Assembly: GCA_038141525.1 (NCBI GenBank)
Contig: JAYQIF010000002.1
Coordinates: forward strand, 62,001-126,000
Source: BACL21 sp038141525
GTDB taxonomy: Bacteria; Bacteroidota; Bacteroidia; Flavobacteriales; Flavobacteriaceae
Reading direction: 5' to 3'
Length of the DNA: 64,000 bases
Shown here: one piece after another, positions 38,758 through 47,194 of the stretch
Numbering within the stretch: position 1 is the stretch's first letter
Layout: each line of letters begins with the position of its first letter
Notes under the pieces: model-generated
The model's input: the letters and a program-made list of their open reading frames with translations, nothing else
Told to the model about the DNA's origin: nothing
Database searches by the model: none
Program-made: the position numbers and the translations under genes

Positions 38758-40215
38758 ATGCTCAAACAGCAATTTCAATTAAAACTATCCCAAAAGCTAT
38801 CTCCCCAGCAGATACAGCTCATGAAGCTGATTCAGCTTCCGACCCAAGCTTTTGAACAGCGCGTGGCTCAAGAGCTTGAAGAAAATCCAGCCCTTGAAGG
38901 GGGTAAAGAACAATCTGAATTAGAGGAATTTCAAGACGATAGTTTTGATGCTTATGACCAAGAGGGAACAGAGATCATTGAATCCGATATCAATGTGGAC
39001 AATTATCTCAGTGATGATGAAATCCCAAGCTATAAATTAAACGCCAATAACTACAGTGCAGATGATGAAGAACGGGACACCCCCTATGCCTCGGGCACTT
39101 CATTTTATCAGTATTTGACCGAACAGCTCAACACCTATAAGCTCTCTGATCAGCAAAAACAAATGGCTCTTTTTGTCATAGGCTCACTCGATGACAGTGG
39201 TTACCTGCGCAGAGGCCTTGAGGATTTAATTGATGACTTAGCCTTTACACAAAACATCTATGCAAACCTCAATGAGCTGTCTGAGGTATTACAATTGGTA
39301 CAAGATTTAGATCCTCCGGGCGTGGGGGCACGTGACCTACAAGAATGCCTTGTATTACAACTCGAACGCAAGACGGGTTCTGCGGCAGCGCAAAAAGCGC
39401 TAATAATGATTCAGGAGCAATTCGATGCCTTTTCTAAAAAACACTATGATAAACTCATTCAAAGACTCGGTTGGAGTGAAGAAGAACTCAAGGCAGCCAT
39501 ACACGAAATTGAAATTCTCAATCCTAAACCAGGCAGCACTTATACCGGTCAAAATAGGCTGATCGAGGCTGTGGTTCCCGACTTTTCTATACGCATCGAT
39601 GACGGTAATTTGACCCTGAGCTTAAACGGTCGCAATGCTCCCGAGTTGCATGTTTCTCGCGGCTATTCTGAGATGCTAAAGGGATATAAAGAAGCCGCAA
39701 AGCACTCTAAGGCCCAAAAAGATGCCGTGATGTTTATCAAGCAAAAATTAGATGCAGCTCAATGGTTTATTGATGCCATAAAGCAACGTCAGCACACGCT
39801 TTACATCACCATGAGCGCCATCATGAACCGTCAAAAGGACTATTTCTTAAGTGGAGATGAACGCCAACTAAAACCGATGATCTTGAAAGATATCGCTGAT
39901 GAAATTGAGATGGACATTTCGACTGTCTCTCGGGTAGCCAACAGTAAATATGTAGACACGCCCTATGGAACCAAGCTGATCAAAGAATTTTTTAGTGAGT
40001 CCATGAAAAATGATCAGGGCGAAGATATATCGACACGGGAAATTAAGACCATCCTTGCCACCACGATTGACGAAGAGGATAAACGTCGTCCACTGACCGA
40101 TGATAGACTGGCACAAATCCTCAAGGAAAAGGGCTATCCCATAGCCAGAAGGACAGTGGCTAAATATCGAGAACAACTCGATGTCCCGGTCGCACGTTTA
40201 AGAAAGATCTTGTAA
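38758..40215 (+). CDS. rpoN: RNA polymerase sigma-54 factor
   Basis: The alternative sigma factor for enhancer-dependent promoters. Region I (activator-interacting) is QLKLSQKLSPQQIQLMKLIQ, with glutamine-rich helices, at about 5-50. An acidic region II follows (about 52-105), then the core-binding domain (about 115-310), the HTH and the C-terminal RpoN box ARRTVAKYRE near residue 463. 485 residues. Its stop overlaps the start of the next gene (TAATG), so that membrane protein is co-translated. Confidence 0.96.
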   Translation: MLKQQFQLKLSQKLSPQQIQLMKLIQLPTQAFEQRVAQELEENPALEGGKEQSELEEFQDDSFDAYDQEGTEIIESDINVDNYLSDDEIPSYKLNANNYSADDEERDTPYASGTSFYQYLTEQLNTYKLSDQQKQMALFVIGSLDDSGYLRRGLEDLIDDLAFTQNIYANLNELSEVLQLVQDLDPPGVGARDLQECLVLQLERKTGSAAAQKALIMIQEQFDAFSKKHYDKLIQRLGWSEEELKAAIHEIEILNPKPGSTYTGQNRLIEAVVPDFSIRIDDGNLTLSLNGRNAPELHVSRGYSEMLKGYKEAAKHSKAQKDAVMFIKQKLDAAQWFIDAIKQRQHTLYITMSAIMNRQKDYFLSGDERQLKPMILKDIADEIEMDISTVSRVANSKYVDTPYGTKLIKEFFSESMKNDQGEDISTREIKTILATTIDEEDKRRPLTDDRLAQILKEKGYPIARRTVAKYREQLDVPVARLRKIL

Positions 40216-40889
40216 TGGCATCAACTGCGCCTTGGCGCACTAGATGGGTTAACTTCGCGGCCAATTATTTAGCGCATCCGCTATTTATTCCACTCTATGC
40301 CTATGGGCTCTATTGGCCATCAATGATCACTGCTGGACAACGGGTGATTTGGCTGAATTTCATTGTGATTTTTCTAATACTTGTCGCCCTACCACTAATG
40401 ATTTACCCTATTTTACGCAAAACAGGAAAGGTTGCCAGCATACACCTTCGAACGGCGCCAGAGCGCGTTTGGCCACTGACGATCAATCTCTTGTTATGGT
40501 CATGTCTTGTATCCTACTTAGGGTTTGTACTGCCAAAATTCAATCCTATGTTCCAAGGGTTTAGCGCACCACTGATGAGCTTTTTTATCGGAGGCACGCT
40601 CTGTATCCTCGGGGCGCTAATTAATAGCATCATAGGGCACAAAAGCAGTCTTCATATGATGGGAGTAAGTGGGCTTGTAACACACCTAATTTTGAGAGAC
40701 ACTCACTTTATTCTAGGAGTCCAAAAGCCTGAACCCAGCCTTTTTTGGGGCCTTGGTTTGCTGTTGATTATTTGGGTGGGCCTGGTGAGGTATCGTGAAA
40801 AAGCCCATACGACTTATGAACTAGTTACGGGGACAGTCTTGGGCATAATAACTCAGCTTCTTGGCGTGTTCACCCAACAAATAATCTAG
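40215..40889 (+). CDS. PAP2-like integral membrane protein
   Basis: A 224-residue protein with about six membrane helices. Two short motifs resemble a PAP2 (type 2 phosphatidic acid phosphatase) site: HKSSLHMMG near 143-151, in the place of the PSGH motif, and RYREKAHTTYELVTG near 193-207, in the place of the final SRxxxxxHxxxD motif. The match is degenerate, so phosphatase activity is not assured. It starts within the rpoN stop (TAATG). It may act on lipid phosphates at the membrane, which is inference. Confidence 0.7.
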   Translation: MASTAPWRTRWVNFAANYLAHPLFIPLYAYGLYWPSMITAGQRVIWLNFIVIFLILVALPLMIYPILRKTGKVASIHLRTAPERVWPLTINLLLWSCLVSYLGFVLPKFNPMFQGFSAPLMSFFIGGTLCILGALINSIIGHKSSLHMMGVSGLVTHLILRDTHFILGVQKPEPSLFWGLGLLLIIWVGLVRYREKAHTTYELVTGTVLGIITQLLGVFTQQII

Positions 40890-40901
40890 CTACTGTGGTC
40901 T

Positions 40902-41613
40902 TTATAAAATATAAAACATGATCCCGAGCTTAATCGGGCGTAATCCAATAGGCTGCCCTGTGGCATCATCTTGGACATCAAGCAAAAGAGGGGTTAAACC
41001 CCATTGCACTTGCACATTAAAGGTGCCGTAACCAAAAGACGCTGTAGCATACCAAATACCTTTGCGCAATTGTGGTAAGTTCTTGAGCGTCTCGGAGCGA
41101 TCTGGCCCTTTAAATACTGTTTGGGTAAAGAGGCTTTGACTCCACTTTATCCCTGTATAAAGGCGCCAGAACTTATAAATTTCAGGGGTTGAAGTGCGCC
41201 AACGTATCTCAAGTGGAAACTCGAGTGTAGTGAGTTGAAGACTGTTGGCCTCGATGGCGCTTGGGCTTTGCTCGATGGTCCATGTCGGTTCTGCTTCTTG
41301 ACTGGATTGGACAATTATATTCTGGCCATAACGATCATATCCTAAACCAACACCCTGTGCCTAAGGCCCAATTTCCTTTGGATGTGAGCGGCCAATCGCG
41401 AATAAATCCAAATTGTATGCCCCCAATTATTCCCCGCGTAGCCACTGCTTCTGGAACTTCAGCCAATAAATCGTAACTCAATGCGAAATAAAACTGATCC
41501 TCACGATAAAACTCATGAGCCCTTTCGTTGGGTTCAATGACCTGTGCAGCACAAAATGGAGACATCCATAACAGCCCCAATAGACAGACTAGTTTGAATC
41601 TAGATTTCACCAT
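40902..41613 (-). CDS. PorT-like outer-membrane beta-barrel protein (one frameshift)
   Basis: A predicted outer-membrane barrel of about 236 residues. I use the ATG at 41613, which opens the signal peptide (FKLVCLLGLLWMSPFCAAQ). The N-terminal strand region FYFALSYDLLAEVPEAVATR ends at a break in a G3 run (plus C3 41353-41355, one G too many). The rest reads VGLGYDRYGQNIIVQSS to GLRPIKLGIMFYIL in the next frame and ends at 40902. Its end (PIKLGIMFYIL) fits a terminal barrel strand. PorT/SprT is needed for T9SS assembly in related bacteria. The identification rests on pattern and on its place between rpoN and exbD, so it is moderate. Convergent with the PAP2-like gene. Confidence 0.7.
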
Positions 41614-41670
41614 GAATAAAATAACGCGAACAAAATGCAACACAACCGATATAAAAGACTTATTGAAGCC

Positions 41671-41697
41671 AAAAAAAGCCTCTTCAAAGAGGCTTTT
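41671..41697 (-). terminator. Rho-independent terminator of the exbB-exbD operon
   Basis: An 11-bp stem of AAAAGCCTCTT (41674-41684) and its complement (41687-41697). On the minus strand it is followed by a run of seven T. It lies 6 bases beyond the stop of the last exbD gene and separates that operon from the PorT-like gene. Confidence 0.88.
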
Positions 41698-41702
41698 ATG
41701 AG

Positions 41703-42191
41703 TTAATTAATTGAATCACTAATAGGTTTCAGGGCATTTCCTGGAGTTGTGATATAAATCAATTTTAGGAGATTTTGCTCACGCAATTCCTGTTTAATAT
41801 CTGATACCAAACCTGTGTTGGTCTCGCCATCCACCTTGAGAGCAATCATGATCTTATCTTGCAATTCTGGACGCAATTTGCGTCTGTATTCTTCCAAGGC
41901 AAACTTGATGTTGCCTAAGTCCATGAACTTATCCCCAATTTGAATTTTGGCTGAAGTCCCGTACTTCTCATAACCCGGACCTGGCTTTCCTGCATAAATG
42001 AAGACAGAACGATCTTTTTGAAGCTTTTCAACCTGATCTCCTTTTGGCAGTCGCTGCTGAACCAATAAGTTACTGTCCCGCAACACCGTTACCACCATAA
42101 AAAAGAACAACAACATAAAGACGATGTCCGGCAAGGATGCTGTCGAAATCGCGGGTAAATCACCACTTTTTTTCTTCTTAAATTTTGACAT
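41703..42191 (-). CDS. exbD: ExbD/TolR family biopolymer transport protein (second copy)
   Basis: A 162-residue TonB-system energiser. Lys/Arg-rich N-terminus, one membrane helix (LPDIVFMLLFFFMVVTVL) with the conserved aspartate of the proton path (SLPDIVFML), and a periplasmic domain ending in LIYITTPGNAL. It couples the proton gradient across the inner membrane to TonB-dependent outer-membrane uptake. Last gene of the exbB operon; 11 bases after the first exbD. Confidence 0.94.
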   Translation of the reverse strand: MSKFKKKKSGDLPAISTASLPDIVFMLLFFFMVVTVLRDSNLLVQQRLPKGDQVEKLQKDRSVFIYAGKPGPGYEKYGTSAKIQIGDKFMDLGNIKFALEEYRRKLRPELQDKIMIALKVDGETNTGLVSDIKQELREQNLLKLIYITTPGNALKPISDSIN

Positions 42192-42202
42192 GTCTTAAGG
42201 TT

Positions 42203-42826
42203 TTATTTTCCAGACTTCTTGGGCTCGGCCTCAGAAAGTTTTAGTGGAATTAAATCTTGTACTTGCTTGAGTTGGTCTTGAATCAAATCTTTGCGATCAC
42301 CAGTAATTTGACCCTCGTCTATCCCTTTTTTCATTTCCGTAAAGTCCCATCCAAATAAACGCTGGGATTCACGATTACGCAAGGTATTGTAGGCAGCCAC
42401 TAACTCATTCTGAACCGAAATATACATCTCGTAGGACGTCAAACGGTCATTTTGTACAGAGACCACTGCCTTTTGTGGGTTGTCCGAGGACTCTGGTGAG
42501 CGCTCTCCCTGACAATAATTACAATACTCTGGAGAACCAGATGGAGCACCACCGTTGTCAAGAAAGTCGATAGCCGCTTGACGCAAGTCTTTTAATTCCA
42601 TTAGTTCATCTTCCACTAATAGTTGATCATCCTTATTGACATTAACGATAAACAGGTTCTTCTGTTTGATCACAACATCCAGATCTTCTTCTATTGGCGG
42701 CGGCAGTTGACGCGCGATTCCTTTGTCTTTCTCAATGGTGGTGGTCACCAAGAAGAAAATCAACAAAAGAAAGGCAATGTCCGCCATTGACCCAGCATTT
42801 ACTTCTGGTGTGGCTCTTCTTCCCAT
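42203..42826 (-). CDS. exbD: ExbD/TolR family protein with CxxC insert (first copy)
   Basis: A 207-residue ExbD, longer than its neighbour. One membrane helix (MADIAFLLLIFFLVTTTI) carries the conserved aspartate D17. The periplasmic part has a loop with CNYC and acidic/polar residues (CNYCQGERSPESSDNPQKAV, near residues 101-120) before the common fold. The pair of cysteines could form a disulfide or bind metal in the periplasm. It starts 1 base after the small membrane-protein gene, so translation is coupled. Confidence 0.93.
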   Translation of the reverse strand: MGRRATPEVNAGSMADIAFLLLIFFLVTTTIEKDKGIARQLPPPIEEDLDVVIKQKNLFIVNVNKDDQLLVEDELMELKDLRQAAIDFLDNGGAPSGSPEYCNYCQGERSPESSDNPQKAVVSVQNDRLTSYEMYISVQNELVAAYNTLRNRESQRLFGWDFTEMKKGIDEGQITGDRKDLIQDQLKQVQDLIPLKLSEAEPKKSGK

Positions 42827-42827
42827 A

Positions 42828-43262
42828 TTACTTTGTCGTTACTTTTTTAACACCGCTGAATACCATTGAAGCAATGGCACCAACCGCCAAGATGTAAAAG
42901 GCGATAAGTCCTGTTCCTACCATACGTGAGGTGCCCTCCGAAACTACCTTATTGTCCACAAGTGGCAATCCTTCAGTACTACCTGAAGCCAAGGCGTAAG
43001 AAATCAAAACAACGGCCAAGAATGCCCCAACAGACATGAGTGTCTTTTTGACATTACCAGCCAAAACCCCTGATACTACAAATAATAGAACCATGACGAC
43101 CACAATGGCCATGATGATGTATCCTGTGTATAACATTGGGGTAACCCCTTCACCGGTCATTTTAACGTACTCGTCGCCTTTGGACACCAATAGGAACCAG
43201 AACACAACTCCGGCAAGCCCTAAAAGCAACGCGACGATTTTAAAAATTTTGTGTAAACCCAT
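42828..43262 (-). CDS. Four-helix membrane protein between exbB and exbD
   Basis: A 144-residue protein with four membrane helices (for example FKIVALLLGLAGVVFWFLLV, GYIIMAIVVVMVLLFVVSGV) and a short soluble loop. I do not recognise a named family. It sits between the proton-channel ExbB gene and two exbD genes in a tight operon, suggesting an accessory subunit of this Ton motor. That role is inference from position only. Confidence 0.85.
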   Translation of the reverse strand: MGLHKIFKIVALLLGLAGVVFWFLLVSKGDEYVKMTGEGVTPMLYTGYIIMAIVVVMVLLFVVSGVLAGNVKKTLMSVGAFLAVVLISYALASGSTEGLPLVDNKVVSEGTSRMVGTGLIAFYILAVGAIASMVFSGVKKVTTK

Positions 43263-43280
43263 TTTCGCTATGCTTTTAGA

Positions 43281-44078
43281 TTATTTTTTGTTTTTGAAAG
43301 CCACCAACATATCAATCAACGTGATTGATGCATCTTCCATATTGTTCACAATGCTGTCGATTTTAGCGACAATATAGTTGTAAAAAATCTGGAGAATAAT
43401 GGCCACAATAAGACCAAATACTGTAGTCAAAAGTGCTACTTTAATACCTCCAGCAACAAGAGATGGGTTCATATCACCCGCAGCCTGAATCTTATCAAAA
43501 GCCTGGATCATCCCAATTACTGTACCCATGAATCCAAGCATCGGAGCCAAGGCGATGAACAATGAAATCCAAGAAACGTTTTTCTCGAGTTGTCCCATCT
43601 GTACTCCACCGTAAGCTACTACAGCTTTTTCTGCAGCTTCAACACTTTCGTCTGCACGATCAAGGCCTTGATAATAAATCGAAGCAACAGGGCCTTTGGT
43701 GTCGCGACAAACTTCTTTTGCCGCTGCTACACCACCGCTCTTTAATGCCTCTTCTACACTTGAAGCCAATTTAGCTGTGTTTGTCGTAGATAAGTTTAAG
43801 TAGATGATGCGCTCGATGGCAATAGCCAATCCGAGGATCAAACAAAGCAGTACGATGCCCATAAAGCCAGGACCACCCTCGATGAAACGTTGTTTCAGTT
43901 CTTGGTGAAAACTCTCTGATTGAACGGGAGCTGCCTCCTCTTGTGCTAGTAAAGCAACCGCAGTTGCGCTGACCATAGAAACATTTGTAGTGAGTGCTTT
44001 TGCAGCAGAGGCTTGCACGTTTTGTGTACCGACAAAAACCAAAGCGGCAATTGCGAGAATAGAAAATAGTTTTTTCAT
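43281..44078 (-). CDS. exbB: MotA/TolQ/ExbB proton channel family protein
   Basis: The proton-channel subunit of the TonB motor; 265 residues. An N-terminal signal-like segment (MKKLFSILAIAALVFVGTQ) precedes a short periplasmic stretch, as in the extended Bacteroidetes ExbB. Helices follow at GFMGIVLLCLILGLAIAIE, WISLFIALAPMLGFMGTVIG (with the LGLLGTV-like signature) and LVAGGIKVALLTTVFGLIVA (with the conserved Thr). First gene of the operon exbB, small membrane protein, exbD, exbD. Confidence 0.95.
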   Translation of the reverse strand: MKKLFSILAIAALVFVGTQNVQASAAKALTTNVSMVSATAVALLAQEEAAPVQSESFHQELKQRFIEGGPGFMGIVLLCLILGLAIAIERIIYLNLSTTNTAKLASSVEEALKSGGVAAAKEVCRDTKGPVASIYYQGLDRADESVEAAEKAVVAYGGVQMGQLEKNVSWISLFIALAPMLGFMGTVIGMIQAFDKIQAAGDMNPSLVAGGIKVALLTTVFGLIVAIILQIFYNYIVAKIDSIVNNMEDASITLIDMLVAFKNKK

Positions 44079-44126
44079 TGCTATCGACTTAAAAGTTTGA
44101 TGATTAGTTTTTAATTTTTAAGGCTC

Positions 44127-44158
44127 TAAAGATATAAAAATATTTAGTTTATCAGCAA
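44127..44158 (-). promoter_or_regulatory. Candidate promoter of the exbB operon
   Basis: On the minus strand, TTG (44158-44156) is followed after 21 bases by TATCTTTA (44134-44127), one mismatch from TAnnTTTG. It lies about 49 bases upstream of the exbB ATG. The rest of the 245-base gap to the glycosylase gene shows nothing else I can support. Confidence 0.4.
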
Positions 44159-44323
44159 GGGATGTCCCATGGAATTTGACCTGATCACATTCTTCCTAAG
44201 CACCGAAAAATAACTAGGTTACAGAGGACAATTTAAAAATTTAACGCTAACTTAATGGACCCTCTAGATTCTTGTCGCCAAATGAAGGCTCGAAGGATAA
44301 ACTATGACAAAATAACGAGATCG

Positions 44324-44972
44324 ATGAATACTTATAAATTCGACGCAGCACTTGAGGCACTGAGCCAAGACCCGATCATGTCATTTTTGGTGCCAACGCT
44401 TTGGTCAAGAGATCACACTGGCTGATCGCTATGAAACAGACCATGCCAAGGCCTTGGCCATTTTGGTGGTTGAACAACAAGTCAGTTTTAAGGCTGCTCA
44501 TACCATAAAACAGCGCTTTTTAAAGATTATCGCTGGCTTAACGCATGCTGAAATCCTCAATCTGGACAATGATCTGATTCAATCGGTGGGCCTATCCCGA
44601 CGAAAAGTAGCCTACATCAAAAACATCTATACACATTTTATTGAAGCCCCTCGAGATTACAGCTCAATGTCACCAAAAGAAATCAGCGCTGCTTTGATTA
44701 AAATCAAAGGCATCGGCAAATGGACCATTGAGATGTTTTTAATTTTTGTCTTGGGAGAGCGGGACATTTTTTCCAAAGGAGATCTAGCCCTGATCAATAG
44801 TGTAAAACGGAATTATGGGCTTGATCCTTTAAGTGATGAGGTACTCGATGGATTGATTCAGCGTTGGAGCCCCTATAATACTGTAGCATCTTTACTGCTT
44901 TGGCGCAGTGTTGAAGAAAAAGTCTATTACACGCCAGAGGCAGATCATGGCAGGTTCTCTCCAATCAGCTAA
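44324..44972 (+). CDS. HhH-GPD DNA glycosylase, AlkA-like (one frameshift)
   Basis: A base-excision repair enzyme of the AlkA/3-methyladenine glycosylase II type, about 215 residues after repair. The ATG at 44324 gives NTYKFDAALEALSQDPIM; one extra base near 44381 then moves the frame to HFWCQRFGQEITLADRYE and on to the main part. The helix-hairpin-helix is IKGIGKWTIEMFLIFVLG, followed by the catalytic aspartate in IFSKGDLALINSV. No signal peptide. Convergent with the small membrane-protein gene at 45011. Confidence 0.82.
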
Positions 44973-45010
44973 TTCGGGGCTCGGCAAACCCAGAACAAGA
45001 CACCCGAGTG

Positions 45011-45169
45011 TCATTTGAAAATTTTGGCCAAAAAGTAGATTCCGAGAGATCCAAGGCCAACAATGAGCAGGATCTCGGCAAATTGCCAAGAAAGCAGCTT
45101 GAATAGTACGGCAAACACGGAAATCGACAACCCAAAATACTTTAATTTGTTCAAGGTTTTGTCCGTCAT
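45011..45169 (-). CDS. 52-residue membrane protein
   Basis: A short gene from the ATG at 45169 to the TGA at 45011. A basic N-terminus (MTDKTLNKLKYFG) is followed by two hydrophobic segments, LSISVFAVLFKLLSWQF and ILLIVGLGSLGIYFLAKIFK. The pattern (helix, short LSWQF turn, helix) resembles the two-helix membrane start of GldL, the T9SS motor protein, but lacks its cytoplasmic part. Function unknown. It is 28 bases downstream of tRNA-Ser on the same strand. Confidence 0.7.
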   Translation of the reverse strand: MTDKTLNKLKYFGLSISVFAVLFKLLSWQFAEILLIVGLGSLGIYFLAKIFK

Positions 45170-45197
45170 TGCTTTAATTTAAACATCAAAAAAATTG

Positions 45198-45285
45198 CAG
45201 AGAGGAAGGGATTCGAACCCTCGATACGCTTTTGGCGTATACACACTTTCCAGGCGTGCGCCTTCGACCACTCGGCCACCTCTCT
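45198..45285 (-). tRNA. tRNA-Ser (GGA)
   Basis: An 88-base tRNA. Acceptor stem AGAGAGG/CCTCTCT with discriminator G, D arm with GCC/GGC, anticodon arm CACGC-CTGGAAA-GTGTG with anticodon GGA, a six-pair long variable arm (ATACGC/GCGTAT) typical of serine, and T loop TTCGAAT. CCA is not encoded. A T7 run follows directly and may act as a terminator. Confidence 0.96.
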
Positions 45286-45410
45286 AGTGATGAACCACAA
45301 AGTTCAGGGGCGCAAATATCGCAAAAAAATAATGGAGGTCAAGACTTGAGGTTTATTAATCCTTTTTTATTCGGAAGACACCCCTACACGCGATGTCAAA
45401 CATTAGGGCA

Positions 45411-46436
45411 TTAAATAGTGATTTCACCAGCCAAGGAAACTGCGAATTGATCACGGACATAATCGTATCCTCGATCTAGACTAATCAAATACATCAATTT
45501 TGTCAAAGCGGCTTCGGTAGTCATGTCTCCTCCAGAAATAACACCCATGGACTTTAGGCCATGAGAAGTTTCATAGAGCCCTTGTTCCACAGAACCTCCA
45601 GAACATTGCGTAACATTGACCACGGGCAGTCCCTGATCAATGGCTTGTTGCAGGGCGTCAAGGACCTCTGGCACACTCGGCAAGTTACCGCTGCCAAAAG
45701 TCTCGATAACCACTCCTTCAACACCCGGAGTTTGCAACATATGCTTGAAAATAGCTCCTGTAATTCCTGGAAATATTTTTATCAAAATAACCCTTCGATT
45801 CATCGCGTGATGCACCGTAAAATGAGTCAGTGCACTGCGCCACAATAAGTTTTGAGCCACCGTCAAGTGAACGCCGCTCTCCGCTAACGGGGGATGATTG
45901 AAGGAGGCAAACGCCTGAAAGTGCTCTGCATTGATTTTGGTTGTTCTATTGCCGCGATACAATTTGTATTCAAAGTAAATACAGACTTCCTGGATTCGTG
46001 GTTGCCCCGAAACATTCATGGAGGCCAATTGGATGGCCGTGATTAAGTTTTCTTTGGCGTCCGTGCGCAAATCTCCAATGGGCAGTTGAGAGCCGGTCAG
46101 GATAACGGGCTTGCTCAGGCCTTGAAGCATGAAGCTCAAGGCAGAGGCTGAATAAGCCATAGTATCACTGCCGTGCAGTACCACAAACCCGTCGGCTTGC
46201 GCGTAATGTGATTCGATGATGTCCGCCATGAGGCCCCAATGCGTGGGATCGATATTTGAGCTGTCTTGAGGGGCTGTAAAAGAGCAAGTCTCAATGGTAC
46301 AGTCCAAAAGATTCAGTTCTGGGATCTGTTTGAGTAGCTGATCAAAATCAAAAGCCTTCAAAGCCCCAGAAGAAAAATCGCGAATCATCCCGATGGTTCC
46401 CCCAGTATAAATCAATAAGATGTGTGGCTTTTTCAT
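45411..46436 (-). CDS. ansA: Type I asparaginase
   Basis: Hydrolyses asparagine to aspartate and ammonia in the cytoplasm; no signal peptide, hence type I. The first active-site motif is YTGGTIGMI with T11; the second is LHGSDTMAYSA with the Thr-Asp pair near 91-92. 341 residues, the normal length. The start overlaps the tatD stop by 4 bases, so it is the last gene of sucA-sucB-tatD-ansA. Confidence 0.95.
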   Translation of the reverse strand: MKKPHILLIYTGGTIGMIRDFSSGALKAFDFDQLLKQIPELNLLDCTIETCSFTAPQDSSNIDPTHWGLMADIIESHYAQADGFVVLHGSDTMAYSASALSFMLQGLSKPVILTGSQLPIGDLRTDAKENLITAIQLASMNVSGQPRIQEVCIYFEYKLYRGNRTTKINAEHFQAFASFNHPPLAESGVHLTVAQNLLWRSALTHFTVHHAMNRRVILIKIFPGITGAIFKHMLQTPGVEGVVIETFGSGNLPSVPEVLDALQQAIDQGLPVVNVTQCSGGSVEQGLYETSHGLKSMGVISGGDMTTEAALTKLMYLISLDRGYDYVRDQFAVSLAGEITI

Positions 46437-47194
46437 GACTTAAAAATGGCGTACGCGTTGGCCGTCGTAATTTGATCGACCTGAGTCAAGGGACAATCAT
46501 AAATGCTTGCCATACGCTCGGCAATATGGTAAAGATAACTACTTTCATTTCGTTTTCCACGAAAGGGCGCGGGGGCCAAATAGGGACTGTCTGTCTCTAA
46601 GACGATGTGCTCCATGGGGATTTGCCCCAAAAACTGGTCTATTTTACCATTTTTAAAGGTGGCCACACCGCCAATGCCAAGGGAGAGTCCTAGGCCAATA
46701 ATGTGGTTGGCCTGCTCGTGAGTTCCGGTAAAACAATGAAATATACCTTTTGGCATGGTCCCTTGGACTGCGTCAAGCACCTCAAATATTTCGTCAAAAG
46801 CGTCTCGGCAATGAATCACGATCGGCAAGTCAAACTCTTGCGCCCACTTGATTTGCTGGGCAAAAGCCTCTTGCTGCCACGGGAGCGTATCTTTTTCCCA
46901 GTATAGGTCGATCCCAATTTCTCCTACAGCACAAAAAGGTCGTCGGGACAATTCTCGACAGACATGATCGAGTTCCTGGGCGTAATTTTTTTTAACAGAA
47001 GTTGGGTGCAAACCCATCATTAAATGCATGCTTTTAGGAAAACGCTTTTCTAGCGCATACATCGCCTGGGTTGTCTCAGAATCAATCGCCGGTAAATAGA
47101 AGTCATGAACACCACGAGCCATCGCACGCGCTACCACCCCATCAATGTCCTGGTCAAATTCAGGAAGATATAAATGGGTATGGGTGTCGATCAC
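46433..47194 (-). CDS. tatD: TatD family metal-dependent DNase
   Basis: A 253-residue TIM-barrel metal hydrolase. Metal ligands are in MIDTHTHLYLPEFD (HTH), AVGEIGIDLYW, HCRDAFDEIFEV, FHCFTGTHEQA and LETDSPYLAPAPFRGKRNE. TatD-family enzymes act as 3'-5' nucleases or deacylases. It overlaps sucB and ansA by 4 bases on either side. Confidence 0.95.
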   Translation of the reverse strand: MIDTHTHLYLPEFDQDIDGVVARAMARGVHDFYLPAIDSETTQAMYALEKRFPKSMHLMMGLHPTSVKKNYAQELDHVCRELSRRPFCAVGEIGIDLYWEKDTLPWQQEAFAQQIKWAQEFDLPIVIHCRDAFDEIFEVLDAVQGTMPKGIFHCFTGTHEQANHIIGLGLSLGIGGVATFKNGKIDQFLGQIPMEHIVLETDSPYLAPAPFRGKRNESSYLYHIAERMASIYDCPLTQVDQITTANAYAIFKS

